Shown piece after piece: positions 35,640 to 44,550 of a stretch of DNA of 64,000 bases; the stretch's first letter is position 1, and the number at the start of each line of letters is the position of its first letter. The DNA is from Agromyces sp. 3263 (lineage in GTDB: Bacteria > Actinomycetota > Actinomycetes > Actinomycetales > Microbacteriaceae): NCBI RefSeq assembly GCF_031456545.1, contig NZ_JAVDUV010000001.1, forward strand, positions 1,116,001 to 1,180,000, in the 5' to 3' direction. The notes beneath the pieces were generated by a model that was not told the DNA's origin, searched no databases, and saw only the letters and a program-made list of their open reading frames with translations. The position numbers were made by a program, and so were the translations under genes.

Positions 35640-37589
35640 TCACACCCCCGCCGTCACGCGCACGCGGTGCTCGAAGCCGAAGACGAGGGCGTCGGGGTCG
35701 AGGTCGATGCGCTGGGTGGGCTCGCCGCGCTTGCCGGTGACCGGGTCGGCGCCGAAGAGCAGCACCTCGTCGACGAGCTCGGTGCCGGGCAGCGACTGCA
35801 GCACCGAGTAGACCTCGCCGGCGAGCACGGGCCGCCCGAACGGCCAGCCGCCGCCGTCGGCGCCGCCCCGGGCCGCGTCGAAGTACCGGTAGAGGGTCGC
35901 GAGCGCCTGCTCGCGCAGCGGCTCGACCGCCACCCGCGGTCGGGCGATGAGCTTCGCGACCACGGTGATGCCCTGGTAGAGCGGCGGTTCGATCGAGAGG
36001 CGGGCACCGACGGTGCGCCGCGGCTCGAGGTCGTCGGCGATGACCTGCAGCACCTCGTCGGCGGGGATGAGGTCGGCGAACTCCACCCGTCCGTCGGGCC
36101 CGATCGCCGCGGCCGGCACCACCAGGAGCCGCACCCCCTGCCCTTCGCCGTCGCCTTTGGCGGCGACCGCCCGGACCCTGGCCACACCCGGCGCCGCACG
36201 CCGGGCAAGCTGCTCGTAGTCGTCGAGGGTCACCGCCCGGTCGAGGGTGCGCAGCGTGAGCGGCCCGCGCGCCTTCGCCTCCTCGATGCGCTCGCCGTCG
36301 ACGCCGTCGTGCGCCGCCCCGCGATTGACCACGCCCCGCACGAACGGAACGGTGGTGCGCAGCACCGAGAGCGTGCCCGGCGCCACGTTGCCGCGGGCTC
36401 CCCCGCCCACGCGATAGCGGCGCACGCGCAGGGGCGCGCCCTTCGGCGGCACCGCACCGAAGTGGCGCAGCGACCCGTCGGGCTCGCGCACGGCGGGGGG
36501 GAACGACACGACTCCGCGGGTGCGGTCCACCCGCACGACCTTCGCGTCGGGCGCCTGGTCGGCGAAGTCGTCGACCTCGGTCCACTCGTCCCACCCGCCA
36601 CCGGCGCCCACGTCGACGGTGAACGGCGCGCCGTCATCGACGATGGGCCGCACGGCGAGGGTGAACTCCTGCCCGGGCACGCCCTCCGACAGGCCGAGGA
36701 TCTCGTCGTCGACGGTCGACGCGTGGATGGCGGCGGCGACCCCGCCGACCGTCCGTGCCTCCGCCGCCCGCACGACTGGCGACGCGCTGTACGTCGGCAC
36801 GTCGGGGTCGCGCTCGACGAGCCGGGTGCGGATCCATCCGGCGCGCACGTCGGCGATGACGGATGCCACGTGCCCACGCGGCACGATGAGCACGACCTCC
36901 CCGGGCTTGTTGAGGCCGCCGGTGCCGTCGGCGACGACGTCGCAGGCCTGCCAGCCGGACGCCGTCCTCGCCTCCCAGACGATCGGCGGATCGTCGGGGT
37001 CGACGCCGACGCCGCGCACGGCGCAGTCGAGCCGGAGCGACACGGCGAGCGCGCCCGACGCGTCGTCGAGCCCGAACAGGAGCGCGTCGCCGGGCGTCGG
37101 CGACGAGGCGAACGCGTCGATGGTCTCGTCGCCGAGCCGTGCGTCGCCGACCCAGGGCTCGCCGCCCTCGGGGTGCGTGCCGACGGCGATGAGCGAGCGC
37201 GGCGGGATCGCGAGCTCCTCGATCGTGGTGAAGATGATCGGCTCGGCGAGCTCGGTGCGCGGCGTGCCCGCGTCGCTCCGCGCGGGCACGATCACCGTCT
37301 CGGGACGGGGGGCGGCGAGCCAGAACACGAGGTCGACGGTCGCGCTCGTCGGCGGGAACAGCGACACCCCGAGCAGGTCGAGGAAGGCGAGGTACATGCG
37401 GTCGGGCACGCGGTTCAGCCGGTAGAGCAGCTCGTCGGTCATGAACGCGAACGCCTCGATGAGCGTGACCCCGGGGTCGGAGACGTTGTGGTCGGTCCAT
37501 TCGGGGCAGCGCAGGGCGACGAGCCGCTTGGCGTCGTCGACCAGGTCCTGGAAGCGACGGTCGTCGAGGTTCGGGGCGGGCAGGGTCAT
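35640..37589 (-). CDS. cis11: CIS baseplate wedge protein, baseplate J-like (Cis11)
   Basis: A 649-aa baseplate assembly protein (gpJ/Afp11-like; TIGR02243 type). The N-terminus has LVALRCPEWTDHNVSDPGVTLIEAFAFM trimmed here to its key words: PEWTDHNVSDPG. The middle contains the beta-rich insert, and the C-terminus has VTLDDYEQLARRAAPGVARV, typical of the J domain. It links sheath contraction to the spike complex. ATG at 37589 overlaps the gp25 stop by four bases. Confidence 0.92.
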   Translation of the reverse strand: MTLPAPNLDDRRFQDLVDDAKRLVALRCPEWTDHNVSDPGVTLIEAFAFMTDELLYRLNRVPDRMYLAFLDLLGVSLFPPTSATVDLVFWLAAPRPETVIVPARSDAGTPRTELAEPIIFTTIEELAIPPRSLIAVGTHPEGGEPWVGDARLGDETIDAFASSPTPGDALLFGLDDASGALAVSLRLDCAVRGVGVDPDDPPIVWEARTASGWQACDVVADGTGGLNKPGEVVLIVPRGHVASVIADVRAGWIRTRLVERDPDVPTYSASPVVRAAEARTVGGVAAAIHASTVDDEILGLSEGVPGQEFTLAVRPIVDDGAPFTVDVGAGGGWDEWTEVDDFADQAPDAKVVRVDRTRGVVSFPPAVREPDGSLRHFGAVPPKGAPLRVRRYRVGGGARGNVAPGTLSVLRTTVPFVRGVVNRGAAHDGVDGERIEEAKARGPLTLRTLDRAVTLDDYEQLARRAAPGVARVRAVAAKGDGEGQGVRLLVVPAAAIGPDGRVEFADLIPADEVLQVIADDLEPRRTVGARLSIEPPLYQGITVVAKLIARPRVAVEPLREQALATLYRYFDAARGGADGGGWPFGRPVLAGEVYSVLQSLPGTELVDEVLLFGADPVTGKRGEPTQRIDLDPDALVFGFEHRVRVTAGV

Positions 37590-37987
37590 GAGGGCTCCCG
37601 TGGGATGACGTAGAAGGGGAACACGAGGTTCCTGGGGTCGTTCGTGCCGAGGATCGAGTACCCGACGTCGATGTAGAGCACGCCGTCGCCGGCGCCCTCG
37701 AGCGACACGGTCACGTCGCCGACCTCGATGCGAGGCTCCCAGTAGCGCAGGGCCGCCCGCACCGCAGCGCCGATCGCCCCGGCCGTCGACGCGTCGGCGG
37801 GCGCGAAGACGTACTCGTGCACCGCGCAGCCGAACTCCGGGCGCATGGGCCGCTCTCCGGGCGCGGTGGCCAGGATGAGCCGGATGCTCTCCTCGATCTC
37901 GCGCTCGTCCGAGGTGAGGGCGATGCGGCCGGTCGCATCGGCGTGCACGGGGAACGCCCAGCCGTGTCCGACGAACTCACGAGACAT
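37586..37987 (-). CDS. cis9: CIS baseplate protein, GPW/gp25-like (Cis9)
   Basis: A 133-aa gp25/Afp9-like baseplate protein. The family pattern GWAFPV, EREIEESIRLILATAPGER, then MRPEFGCAVHEYVF, with the EPR motif in YWEPRIEV, is complete. In T4 this protein starts sheath polymerisation by giving a handshake strand to the first sheath ring. ATG at 37987; it overlaps Cis11 by four bases and lies 25 bp after the spike gene. Confidence 0.93.
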   Translation of the reverse strand: MSREFVGHGWAFPVHADATGRIALTSDEREIEESIRLILATAPGERPMRPEFGCAVHEYVFAPADASTAGAIGAAVRAALRYWEPRIEVGDVTVSLEGAGDGVLYIDVGYSILGTNDPRNLVFPFYVIPREPS

Positions 37988-38012
37988 CCGTGCTCCCCCT
38001 GCCGCTTCGCAC

Positions 38013-39833
38013 TCAGTTGATCTTCACGACGGCGCCCCTGACCGTCGTGGCGCCGCTCGCCGACAGCTCGGCGGTGCCCTGCCCCTTGAGGCTGAGGGTG
38101 CCGCCCTCGACCTCCGTCGACCCCGTTCCCTTCAGGGCGAGCGAGGCGCCCTCGATCTTCACGCCGCCGGTCGCCTTCACCTCGACCGTGGACCCCGAGA
38201 GCTTCAGCGCGCCGTTGTCGGCCGACACCGTGGCATCCTGCTTCGCCGTGATCGTCACCGGCCCCTCGGCGATGATCTCGATGCCCTTCTGCGACGTCTG
38301 CGTGAGCGTGACCCGCTGCGCCCCGCCGTTCGTCGAGAGCTCGAGGGTCTCGGTGCCGGATTTCTCGGTGAAGCGGACCGCCATACCCGTGCGCGACGTG
38401 AAGGAACGGTGCACGACCTCGCCGTTCTCCACAACCCCGGCCCACGGCTCGGCCGGCTCGTCGACCCCGTTGTAGAGCCCGCCGACCACGAACGGCCGAT
38501 CGAAGCGTCCGCCCTCGAACGCGACGAGCACCTCGTCGCCCACCTCCGGCAGCACCAGGCTGCCGCGCTTGCCGCCGGCCCCGAGCTGCACGGTGCGGGC
38601 CCAGCCGCTGACGTAGTCGGCCGAGAGGAAGGGGAACGCGAGCTTCACCCGACCACGCGCCTCGGGATCGCCGTTGTCGCTCACGAGGGCCGGCACCACG
38701 CCGGCCATGCGCGCGTCCTCCCCCGCCGACCACCCGCCGTTCGCCACGCCGTAGAGCGAGCGGTCGGAGGCGTTGCTCACGACCGCGGTGGTGACGTAGC
38801 CCTGGTCGGACGAGAACTCGTGCGTTGCCTCGGTGACCGTGTAGCGGCCGTCGAACGGCGACCCGAAGCCCTTCAACGTGACCGCGGTGCCCGAGTGGAT
38901 GTGCGAGTTGCCCCGGATCCGCGCCTCGACCTCGGCGAAGCCCCCCGCGATGCGGTCGGCCACGGAGGTCGCGAGCTTGTCCTGTGCCGTCGCGACGCCG
39001 TCGCCGTCGGAGCTGACGTACTTCGGGCTCGTGAACGCCTGCGCCACCTTCGCCGGCTGCACGTTCGGCAGCTCGACCGAGCGGGTCTTCGGCGGCGCGG
39101 TGGACACCACCGCCTCCTTGCGCACGGGATCCCATCCGCGGACCTCGACCTCGGGCACCTGGCTCGCCGAGGTCACCGTGGCCTGCATCGACAGTGTGTT
39201 CATGCCGTGCTCGATGACGACGGGGTCATCGCGCGCGCTCTCAGCGCCGGCGGGCGCCTCGTCGGCCTTCGAGGGCGGGCCGAACACGAGGCCGCCCTGC
39301 ACGACGGAGAACGTCGAGCCCGTGGCATCCGCGAGCCGCTTCAGGAACACCCAGTCGCTGACGTTGTCCTGCGTGACGTGCTTCATGACGCTGCCGGCGA
39401 CCTCGATGCGCGTGATCGGCACGTTCGCGCGCCCCGCCACCGTGCGCACGATGTCGGCCGGCGTCGAGTCGAGGTAGGCAGCGACGCGACGGCCGCGGAA
39501 CAGACGGTGCGACGCGTCGAGCCCTCGCACCCGCGTGCGCAGCGCTCCGGCCACGTCCTCACGGTCGATCGCCGTGACCTCGCCGTCGAGGAGCCGCACG
39601 GGGCCCTGCGGGCCGTTCTCCGAGACGGTGAGCACGACGGACGCGCCGATCGTGAAGTGCCCGTCGGTGAGCACGGTGCCCGCGGTGTCGGTGAACTCCA
39701 GCTCGAAGCCGTCGGGGAGGTTCGCGGTGTCGGTGATGCGTCCGGTCAGGAGCTGCCTCGCCACCTGCGGCGGCAGTGGGCTGCCGTCGACTGCGACGAG
39801 CAGGAGGCTCGTGTAGGTGTCAACCGACGACAC
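38013..39833 (-). CDS. cis8: CIS spike protein, VgrG-like (Cis8)
   Basis: A 606-aa VgrG/gpD-gp5-type protein that trimerises into the spike carrying the PAAR tip. The N-terminal half is the gp27-like hub fold (RLFRGRRVAAYLDSTPADIV region). The gp5 OB-fold follows (GRVKLAFPFLSADYVSGWAR, VLPEVGDEVLVAFEGG). The last 120 residues are the triple-strand beta-helix with repeats such as GGVKIEGASLALKGTGSTEV. No extra effector domain is fused. GTG at 39833 lies inside the end of the LysM gene (14-bp overlap). Confidence 0.92.
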   Translation of the reverse strand: MSSVDTYTSLLLVAVDGSPLPPQVARQLLTGRITDTANLPDGFELEFTDTAGTVLTDGHFTIGASVVLTVSENGPQGPVRLLDGEVTAIDREDVAGALRTRVRGLDASHRLFRGRRVAAYLDSTPADIVRTVAGRANVPITRIEVAGSVMKHVTQDNVSDWVFLKRLADATGSTFSVVQGGLVFGPPSKADEAPAGAESARDDPVVIEHGMNTLSMQATVTSASQVPEVEVRGWDPVRKEAVVSTAPPKTRSVELPNVQPAKVAQAFTSPKYVSSDGDGVATAQDKLATSVADRIAGGFAEVEARIRGNSHIHSGTAVTLKGFGSPFDGRYTVTEATHEFSSDQGYVTTAVVSNASDRSLYGVANGGWSAGEDARMAGVVPALVSDNGDPEARGRVKLAFPFLSADYVSGWARTVQLGAGGKRGSLVLPEVGDEVLVAFEGGRFDRPFVVGGLYNGVDEPAEPWAGVVENGEVVHRSFTSRTGMAVRFTEKSGTETLELSTNGGAQRVTLTQTSQKGIEIIAEGPVTITAKQDATVSADNGALKLSGSTVEVKATGGVKIEGASLALKGTGSTEVEGGTLSLKGQGTAELSASGATTVRGAVVKIN

Positions 39834-40584
39834 GGGCCACCTCCTGCCGCACCACGTCGCGCTTCGACGGCCCCGAGAGTTCCTCGGCCGCGGGGAGGAA
39901 GACGCTGCGCCCGGGCACCAGCCGCATCGGGTCGTCGATGCCGTTCACGTCGGCCACCTGCCGCCAGAGCGCCGCGTTCCCGTACTCGCGGTAGGCGATG
40001 GCGGCGAGGGTGTCGCCCTCCCGGATGGTGTGCACCCGTCGGGGTCGCAGGCCACCCGAGGTGGGGTTCTGCTTTCCCGGGTCCGCGGCGATCTCCTCGA
40101 GGGCGACCGTGCAGACCGCGCGGAGGGGCGTGCCGCTCGGCGAGAACAGCGTGTACTTCGCCGAGACCGACTTGATGTAGCCGATGAACCCGACGAGCAC
40201 GCCCCACTTGAACTGCACCCACGGGGCCGACGGGGTGTCGCCGCGCTGCGAGTCCTTCGTCGGCGCGCAGGCGGTGAAGAGCTTGTCGACGCGCGTCACG
40301 ACCGAGTCGCCGCCGCCCCCGCGCGTGTCGTCGAAGAACATCTCGACGCTGAGCTTCTGCGCCTCGGGGCCCTGATAGGTCGCCGGCGGAGCGGAGGTCG
40401 CCTTCTTCTGCTTCTCCGACTTCCAGCTCGCCGTCTTCGTCATCGTGAGCTCTTTGGGGTTGAGCTGGAACGCGATCGTGCCGATGGGCGCGCCCGGCAC
40501 GCCGGGGGTCTTCCCGGGCTCGCGCAGCTCGAGCTCCGCGTGCGTGAGGGTCTCGCTCGCGGCCTCGGTCTTGGTGACGGGCAT
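39820..40584 (-). CDS. cis7: CIS LysM protein (Cis7)
   Basis: A 254-aa Afp7/Pvc7-like protein. The N-terminal part has the CIS-specific IAFQLNPKELTMTK...WKSEKQK pattern, and the C-terminus a LysM module (about 185-232, VHTIREGDTLAAIAYREYG). It bridges the tube and the hub of the baseplate; in this family LysM is thought to be structural and not to bind wall glycan. It follows the tube gene after 10 bp. Confidence 0.9.
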   Translation of the reverse strand: MPVTKTEAASETLTHAELELREPGKTPGVPGAPIGTIAFQLNPKELTMTKTASWKSEKQKKATSAPPATYQGPEAQKLSVEMFFDDTRGGGGDSVVTRVDKLFTACAPTKDSQRGDTPSAPWVQFKWGVLVGFIGYIKSVSAKYTLFSPSGTPLRAVCTVALEEIAADPGKQNPTSGGLRPRRVHTIREGDTLAAIAYREYGNAALWRQVADVNGIDDPMRLVPGRSVFLPAAEELSGPSKRDVVRQEVARVVG

Positions 40585-40594
40585 GTCGGCTCCT

Positions 40595-41035
40595 TCAGTT
40601 CCCCGGCGGGTCGGCCTTGATGCCGTGGTGGGCGAGCTCGAGGGTCTCGGTGAGCACCTTGGGCTGGTCGTTCGTGAGGGAGGGGCCGGTCCAGCGCACC
40701 GGGATGACCTGCTCGAGGTGCCAGGTGGCGATCGGCTTGCCCTCGGCGTTGCGCGCCTGGATCTCGGCCTGGCTGGGCGCGATCCGCGGTGCCTTCGCGA
40801 TCCACCCGAGGATCGGCTGCGAGCTCCCCTTGCCGAGCGGCCGCGACAGCTTCACGTTCGAGAACTTCAGCCGGGTGGGCAGTTGCCAGACGTAGGCGTT
40901 GTTGCCGCCCTCCTCGCGCGACTCGAGCACGACCTCGACGCCGAGCCCGTCGCAGCTCGCGAACTCGCCGAGCGACTCCCCGTCGATCTTCACGACGTAG
41001 CTCACCCCGACGGCGATATCGGTGTCCTCGATCAT
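40595..41035 (-). CDS. cis5: CIS tube-initiator-type protein (Cis5)
   Basis: A 146-aa gp19-like tube protein. SYVVKIDGESLGEFASCDGLGVEVV is the typical start (key pattern: F-x-V-x-I-DG...CDGL), and the C-terminus has the TETLELAHHG strand. Compared with Cis1 it lies among the baseplate genes, where the tube protein touching the hub (Afp5) is expected. The exact role of the two copies is inferred from gene order. Confidence 0.87.
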   Translation of the reverse strand: MIEDTDIAVGVSYVVKIDGESLGEFASCDGLGVEVVLESREEGGNNAYVWQLPTRLKFSNVKLSRPLGKGSSQPILGWIAKAPRIAPSQAEIQARNAEGKPIATWHLEQVIPVRWTGPSLTNDQPKVLTETLELAHHGIKADPPGN

Positions 41036-41050
41036 CGCTCCCCCTCTCGT

Positions 41051-43477
41051 CTAGATTCCGTCGATCCGGATGCCGCGGCGTTCCCGATCGAGCAGCAGCT
41101 CGGCCTTCAGTCGTCGCACGAGTGGGCCGTAGAGCCGTTGCGCGAGCTTCTCGATCGCCTCGGGCGATGAGGCATCGACGGATGCCGCGCCGCCGGCGGC
41201 GGACGGTGCGGTGACGGATGCCGCGGCGGTGCCGTTGCCTGCAGGGTCGCCGGATGCCGCGGGGCCCGCCTCGGACGGCGACGCCGGGACGTCGGGCGCC
41301 TCGTCGACGACCTCGGCCCGCTGCACGACGGCGTCGGCGGGCGGCTGGGCGGCGACCGGCATCGGCGACGGCGCGGCCGCGCGAGCGGCCGCGATGAGCA
41401 CCGGCGCGGCGCCGGCGGTGGCCGGTACGTCGTGGGCACGTTGGGGAGTGGATCGCTGCAGGACGGTCGTGGCGGTGGTGGCGCCGACAGCGCTCGTGCT
41501 CCCGGTGGATCCGGAGGCCGTACGCACGGAGGCGGGTGGCGCCGGGAATCGCATCGCGCTCGACGGTGCGAGCCCTGACGGTGCGGGCCCTGACGGTTCC
41601 AGGCCAGACGGTGCGAGCCCTGACGGTGCGGACGCGACGCGAGCGACGACCGGGAGTGCGGCCGCGGAGTTCCCGCCGGATGCGGCCCCCGTCGCCGCGG
41701 CGAGCGCGGACGCCGCGCCGGCTTCGGACGCCGCGCCGGCTTCGGCCTCGGGCAGCGCGCCCGCTTCGGTCCCAGTGGCAGGCGTCTCGCCGCCGTCGGC
41801 CGAGTCGCCGAAGCCCGGTCCGGCACCGGGATCGACGGGGCCGAGCGTGCCCGCCGGTTCCCGCGAGAGACCAGGCGCGAAGAGTCGCTGCAGCCAACCG
41901 CGACGCGGGATGCGCTCCGGCGCCTCCGAGGCGACGGCGGCCGCAGTTGCGTTCCAGGTCGTGGCTGCGGCCGAGGTCGACCCAGGTGACGGGCTCGCTG
42001 CGGTCACGGCGGCCCACGCGGGCGGAGCGCCGGCGGTGGTGCGCTGCACCGCGCGCGCGGCGCCGGGCGCGTCGGCCGCGGCGGCCCGCGAGCCGGCTCC
42101 GGCTGGGTCGGCATCCGACTGACTCGGGAACGGCATGGGCGCCAGCGCGATCGCCTGCACGGCCGGCGGGCGTGGTCGCGCGGCCGGGGCCGACACGGGG
42201 GCGAGCGCCGGAGCGAGCGCCCGCTGCGCGATGAGGGGCACGGTGAGGCGGGCTGGGGCGGCCGGCGGTGCCGGCCGGACGAGCGGATGGTCGATCGTGG
42301 GGATCCCCTCGTCGGTGCGACGCTGCACCAAGGACGCCGCGTCGGCGCCGAGTCGAGCGACGGGCATCGCAGGCGCGGGCGGCGGCGCGTCGACCGTGCC
42401 CGCGGACGAGACTCCCGGCTCGCGCCCCACCGCCGGCTCGGTGCCGGCGCCAGAACCGGTCGCGCCGAGCACCGTGCGCACCGTCTGCGCCGGGCCGTCG
42501 ACGACGGCCGACGCGGAGGGCTCGTCCGGCTCCGAGACGGCGGGCGTCGCGGCGAGCGCGTCGCCGATCGCCGGGGCCGCCGAGTTCGGGCTCGCGGCCC
42601 GCTGCAGCGGGAGCGCGCCTCCTGCGGGCATCCCCGACGGCAGTGGAGCGCCGAGCCCGAAGCGCCTCGGCACGGCCTCGGACAGCGCGGCGGGCGGGCC
42701 ACCGAGCGTCGGCCCCGACGTGCTCGGATGCGCCTGGGGAGGAACCGCGGCGGTGAGCGAGGGCGGTTCGACAGGCGCCGCGTCAGGCGTCAGAAGGTCG
42801 ATCGGCGTGGCAACGCGCTCGATCCGCTGCACCGACGGGGGCGCGGCCGAGAGCCGGAGTGCCGGGGTGCCGGCGCTGGGAGCCATGGTGGGCGCAGAGT
42901 CGGCCGCCCGGTCGCCCGCCCGGTCGCCCACCTCGGCCGTCGTCCCGATCGACGCCGACGCGCCGAGCGCCGGAACGATCGGTGCGGCGACATCCTGACT
43001 CGCCTCCTCCGCCGGCGCCGACCCGGGGGCGGGTTCGGGTTCGGATGGCGCGGGCTCGTCGTCGTGGTCGACGGATGCCGCGGCATCCGGTGCCTCGACC
43101 GGGCCCGCCGTCGCCCCGGCTCGATGCCCCGGCCCCGACAGCGGCGGCCGCAGCGTGAGGTCCGCGACGACCGACCGCTGCACCGGCGCGCCGAACCCCG
43201 ATGCGCTGCCGGCCACCGTGCCCGACGGTGCCGTGGCGTCCACGAGGTGTCCCATCGCGCCGAGGCTGCTCGGCACGACCCGCGTGGGCAGCGACGCGAC
43301 GAACCCGGTCGAGAGCGTCGCCGGCGCGGCATCCGACACCTGGCGCTGCAGCGGCGGGAGGAACGCCCAGCCCGCGGGCGGGATGGGCGACGGCGACGGC
43401 GACGGCGGGCGCGACGGATCGGACGTCGCCGTCGGCGGTGCCGGCGACGGGTCGTCCCGCTGCCACGGCCAGCGCAT
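41051..43477 (-). CDS. Large disordered CIS-locus protein with repeated [VL]QR motifs
   Basis: An 808-aa protein, rich in Ala, Pro, Ser and Gly and predicted mostly disordered. About ten short [VLI]xQR/[VL]QR motifs (PLQRQ, PVQRS, SVQRI, PLQRA, LVQRR, AVQRT, WLQRL, VLQRS, VVQRA) are spread along it. A tandem PSGLA repeat is encoded at 41565-41632. Only the last 35 residues look folded: a basic helix (EKLAQRLYGPLVRRLKAELL). No signal peptide. It sits where small Afp6-like or tape-measure genes might be expected, and starts one base inside the preceding stop, so it belongs to the operon. Possible scaffold, tape measure or cargo adaptor; unproven. Confidence 0.7.
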   Translation of the reverse strand: MRWPWQRDDPSPAPPTATSDPSRPPSPSPSPIPPAGWAFLPPLQRQVSDAAPATLSTGFVASLPTRVVPSSLGAMGHLVDATAPSGTVAGSASGFGAPVQRSVVADLTLRPPLSGPGHRAGATAGPVEAPDAAASVDHDDEPAPSEPEPAPGSAPAEEASQDVAAPIVPALGASASIGTTAEVGDRAGDRAADSAPTMAPSAGTPALRLSAAPPSVQRIERVATPIDLLTPDAAPVEPPSLTAAVPPQAHPSTSGPTLGGPPAALSEAVPRRFGLGAPLPSGMPAGGALPLQRAASPNSAAPAIGDALAATPAVSEPDEPSASAVVDGPAQTVRTVLGATGSGAGTEPAVGREPGVSSAGTVDAPPPAPAMPVARLGADAASLVQRRTDEGIPTIDHPLVRPAPPAAPARLTVPLIAQRALAPALAPVSAPAARPRPPAVQAIALAPMPFPSQSDADPAGAGSRAAAADAPGAARAVQRTTAGAPPAWAAVTAASPSPGSTSAAATTWNATAAAVASEAPERIPRRGWLQRLFAPGLSREPAGTLGPVDPGAGPGFGDSADGGETPATGTEAGALPEAEAGAASEAGAASALAAATGAASGGNSAAALPVVARVASAPSGLAPSGLEPSGPAPSGLAPSSAMRFPAPPASVRTASGSTGSTSAVGATTATTVLQRSTPQRAHDVPATAGAAPVLIAAARAAAPSPMPVAAQPPADAVVQRAEVVDEAPDVPASPSEAGPAASGDPAGNGTAAASVTAPSAAGGAASVDASSPEAIEKLAQRLYGPLVRRLKAELLLDRERRGIRIDGI
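41565..41632. repeat. 15-bp tandem repeat inside the disordered CIS gene
   Basis: About four tandem 15-bp units with core GAGCCCTGACGGTGC run through this stretch, encoding the pentapeptide PSGLA with variants (PSGLE, PSGPA). The repeat keeps the reading frame, so copy-number changes would lengthen or shorten the protein without truncating it. Confidence 0.75.
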
Positions 43478-43635
43478 CAGCGCTCCTCGGAGAGCCTCGT
43501 GTTGATCGACGCGATCTCGTGCACGTAGCGCAGGCGCTCCGCGTGCTCCATGTCGAGGATGTCGTCGAGCGACCAGTGGAAGTGGTAGGCGACGTACGCG
43601 ACCTCCTCATGGATGCGGTCGGCCGAGTACGTCAT
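43477..43635 (-). CDS. Small CIS-locus protein (DUF6760-like), 52 aa
   Basis: A 52-aa acidic helical protein (MTYSADRIHEEVAYVAYHFH..., then WSLDDILDMEHAERLRYV). The FHWSLDDILDMEHAERLRY-type pattern matches the small proteins found after tube genes in phage tails and CIS clusters (tail-assembly chaperone-like). ATG at 43635 overlaps the upstream stop by four bases, and its own stop overlaps the next ATG by one. Coupled translation is strong support that it is real despite its size. Confidence 0.8.
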   Translation of the reverse strand: MTYSADRIHEEVAYVAYHFHWSLDDILDMEHAERLRYVHEIASINTRLSEER

Positions 43636-44078
43636 GATTCCCCCAGGCGACCGCCCGCGAGATCGGCCGTGAACCGGTGCGAGCACTCGGGGCAGGTCAC
43701 CGCGATGCGCGTGTGGCCCTCGGCGTTCACCCGCCGGTAGAAGTCCTGCAGGAACGCGACATCCGACGCGAACATGTTCTCGATCACCGACGAGTCGATC
43801 GAGCCGAGCGAGCCGAGCGACGTGATCACCCGGCCGAGCAGCACGACCGTCGTGTAGGCGGCGTTCTCCTGCACGCGGGCGTCGTAGAGCGGCAGCAGCT
43901 CGTCGCGCGCCGTCGCGAGCCGCATCACCCCGCGGCGATGCACCGTGCCGTCGGGACCGACGTAGCCGCGCGGGAGCTCGAAGGCGAACTCGGTGCGCAT
44001 GGCGCCGTCATCCACGAGACCCGCCGACGCGGCATCCGTCGATTCGATCCCGGGCCGCGTCGCGATGACGCGCTGCAT
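43632..44078 (-). CDS. CIS-locus protein with C-terminal zinc-knuckle-like motif
   Basis: A 148-aa protein resembling the T4-baseplate-like or tail-assembly proteins encoded just after the tube in actinobacterial CIS. It starts with EFAFELPRGYVGPDGTVHRRG and has a central helical region. The C-terminal CPECSHRFTADL holds two cysteines and a histidine that could bind zinc. ATG at 44078 overlaps the tube stop (TGATG). GTG at 44081 is an alternative start. It may chaperone tube or sheath assembly. Confidence 0.75.
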   Translation of the reverse strand: MQRVIATRPGIESTDAASAGLVDDGAMRTEFAFELPRGYVGPDGTVHRRGVMRLATARDELLPLYDARVQENAAYTTVVLLGRVITSLGSLGSIDSSVIENMFASDVAFLQDFYRRVNAEGHTRIAVTCPECSHRFTADLAGGRLGES

Positions 44079-44524
44079 CACTTCACCTCTGACTCGTCGA
44101 AGCAGATCGTGAACTTCTCGGTGGCCTGCTCGGTCGCGCCCGCCTTGAGCGAGTTGACCTCGACGCTGCGCACCCAGCAGTTGCGGAACTCGTACTTCTT
44201 GATGGTGCCGCCCTCGTAGTCGAGGAGCTCGACCGACGCGGTCTTGCGTGCGCCCTTCACGTCGCCCTTCATGACGACGCCGAGCCAGTCGGTGACCGTC
44301 TTCGAGTCGGTGAGGCCGCGGGTGACGGTGAACTCCCCCGTCTTCGCGCGACCGATCAGCTGCCTCGCGACGTACTTCCCGTCGGCCAGTTGCTGCTTGA
44401 GTTCGATCTTGTCGACCTCGTTCTTCAGCCCCGAGACCTCCGTCACCTTCGGCAGCTCGATGCCGTCGATGATGACCTTGAAGGCGTAGGCGGGTGAGGA
44501 ATCGAAGGTATCGGCCAGTGGCAT
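44078..44524 (-). CDS. cis1: CIS inner tube protein (Cis1)
   Basis: A 148-aa gp19/Hcp-like tube subunit. It starts ADTFDSSPAYAFKVIIDGIE and shows EVSGLKNEVDKIEL, then EFTVTRGLTDSKTVTDWL and the C-terminal EKFTICFDESEVK strand. Stacked hexamers form the rigid tube inside the sheath. It lies 26 bp downstream of the sheath gene, the order seen in most contractile tails. Confidence 0.93.
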   Translation of the reverse strand: MPLADTFDSSPAYAFKVIIDGIELPKVTEVSGLKNEVDKIELKQQLADGKYVARQLIGRAKTGEFTVTRGLTDSKTVTDWLGVVMKGDVKGARKTASVELLDYEGGTIKKYEFRNCWVRSVEVNSLKAGATEQATEKFTICFDESEVK

Positions 44525-44550
44525 GTCAGTCTCCTACTCGTGTCGTGCGG

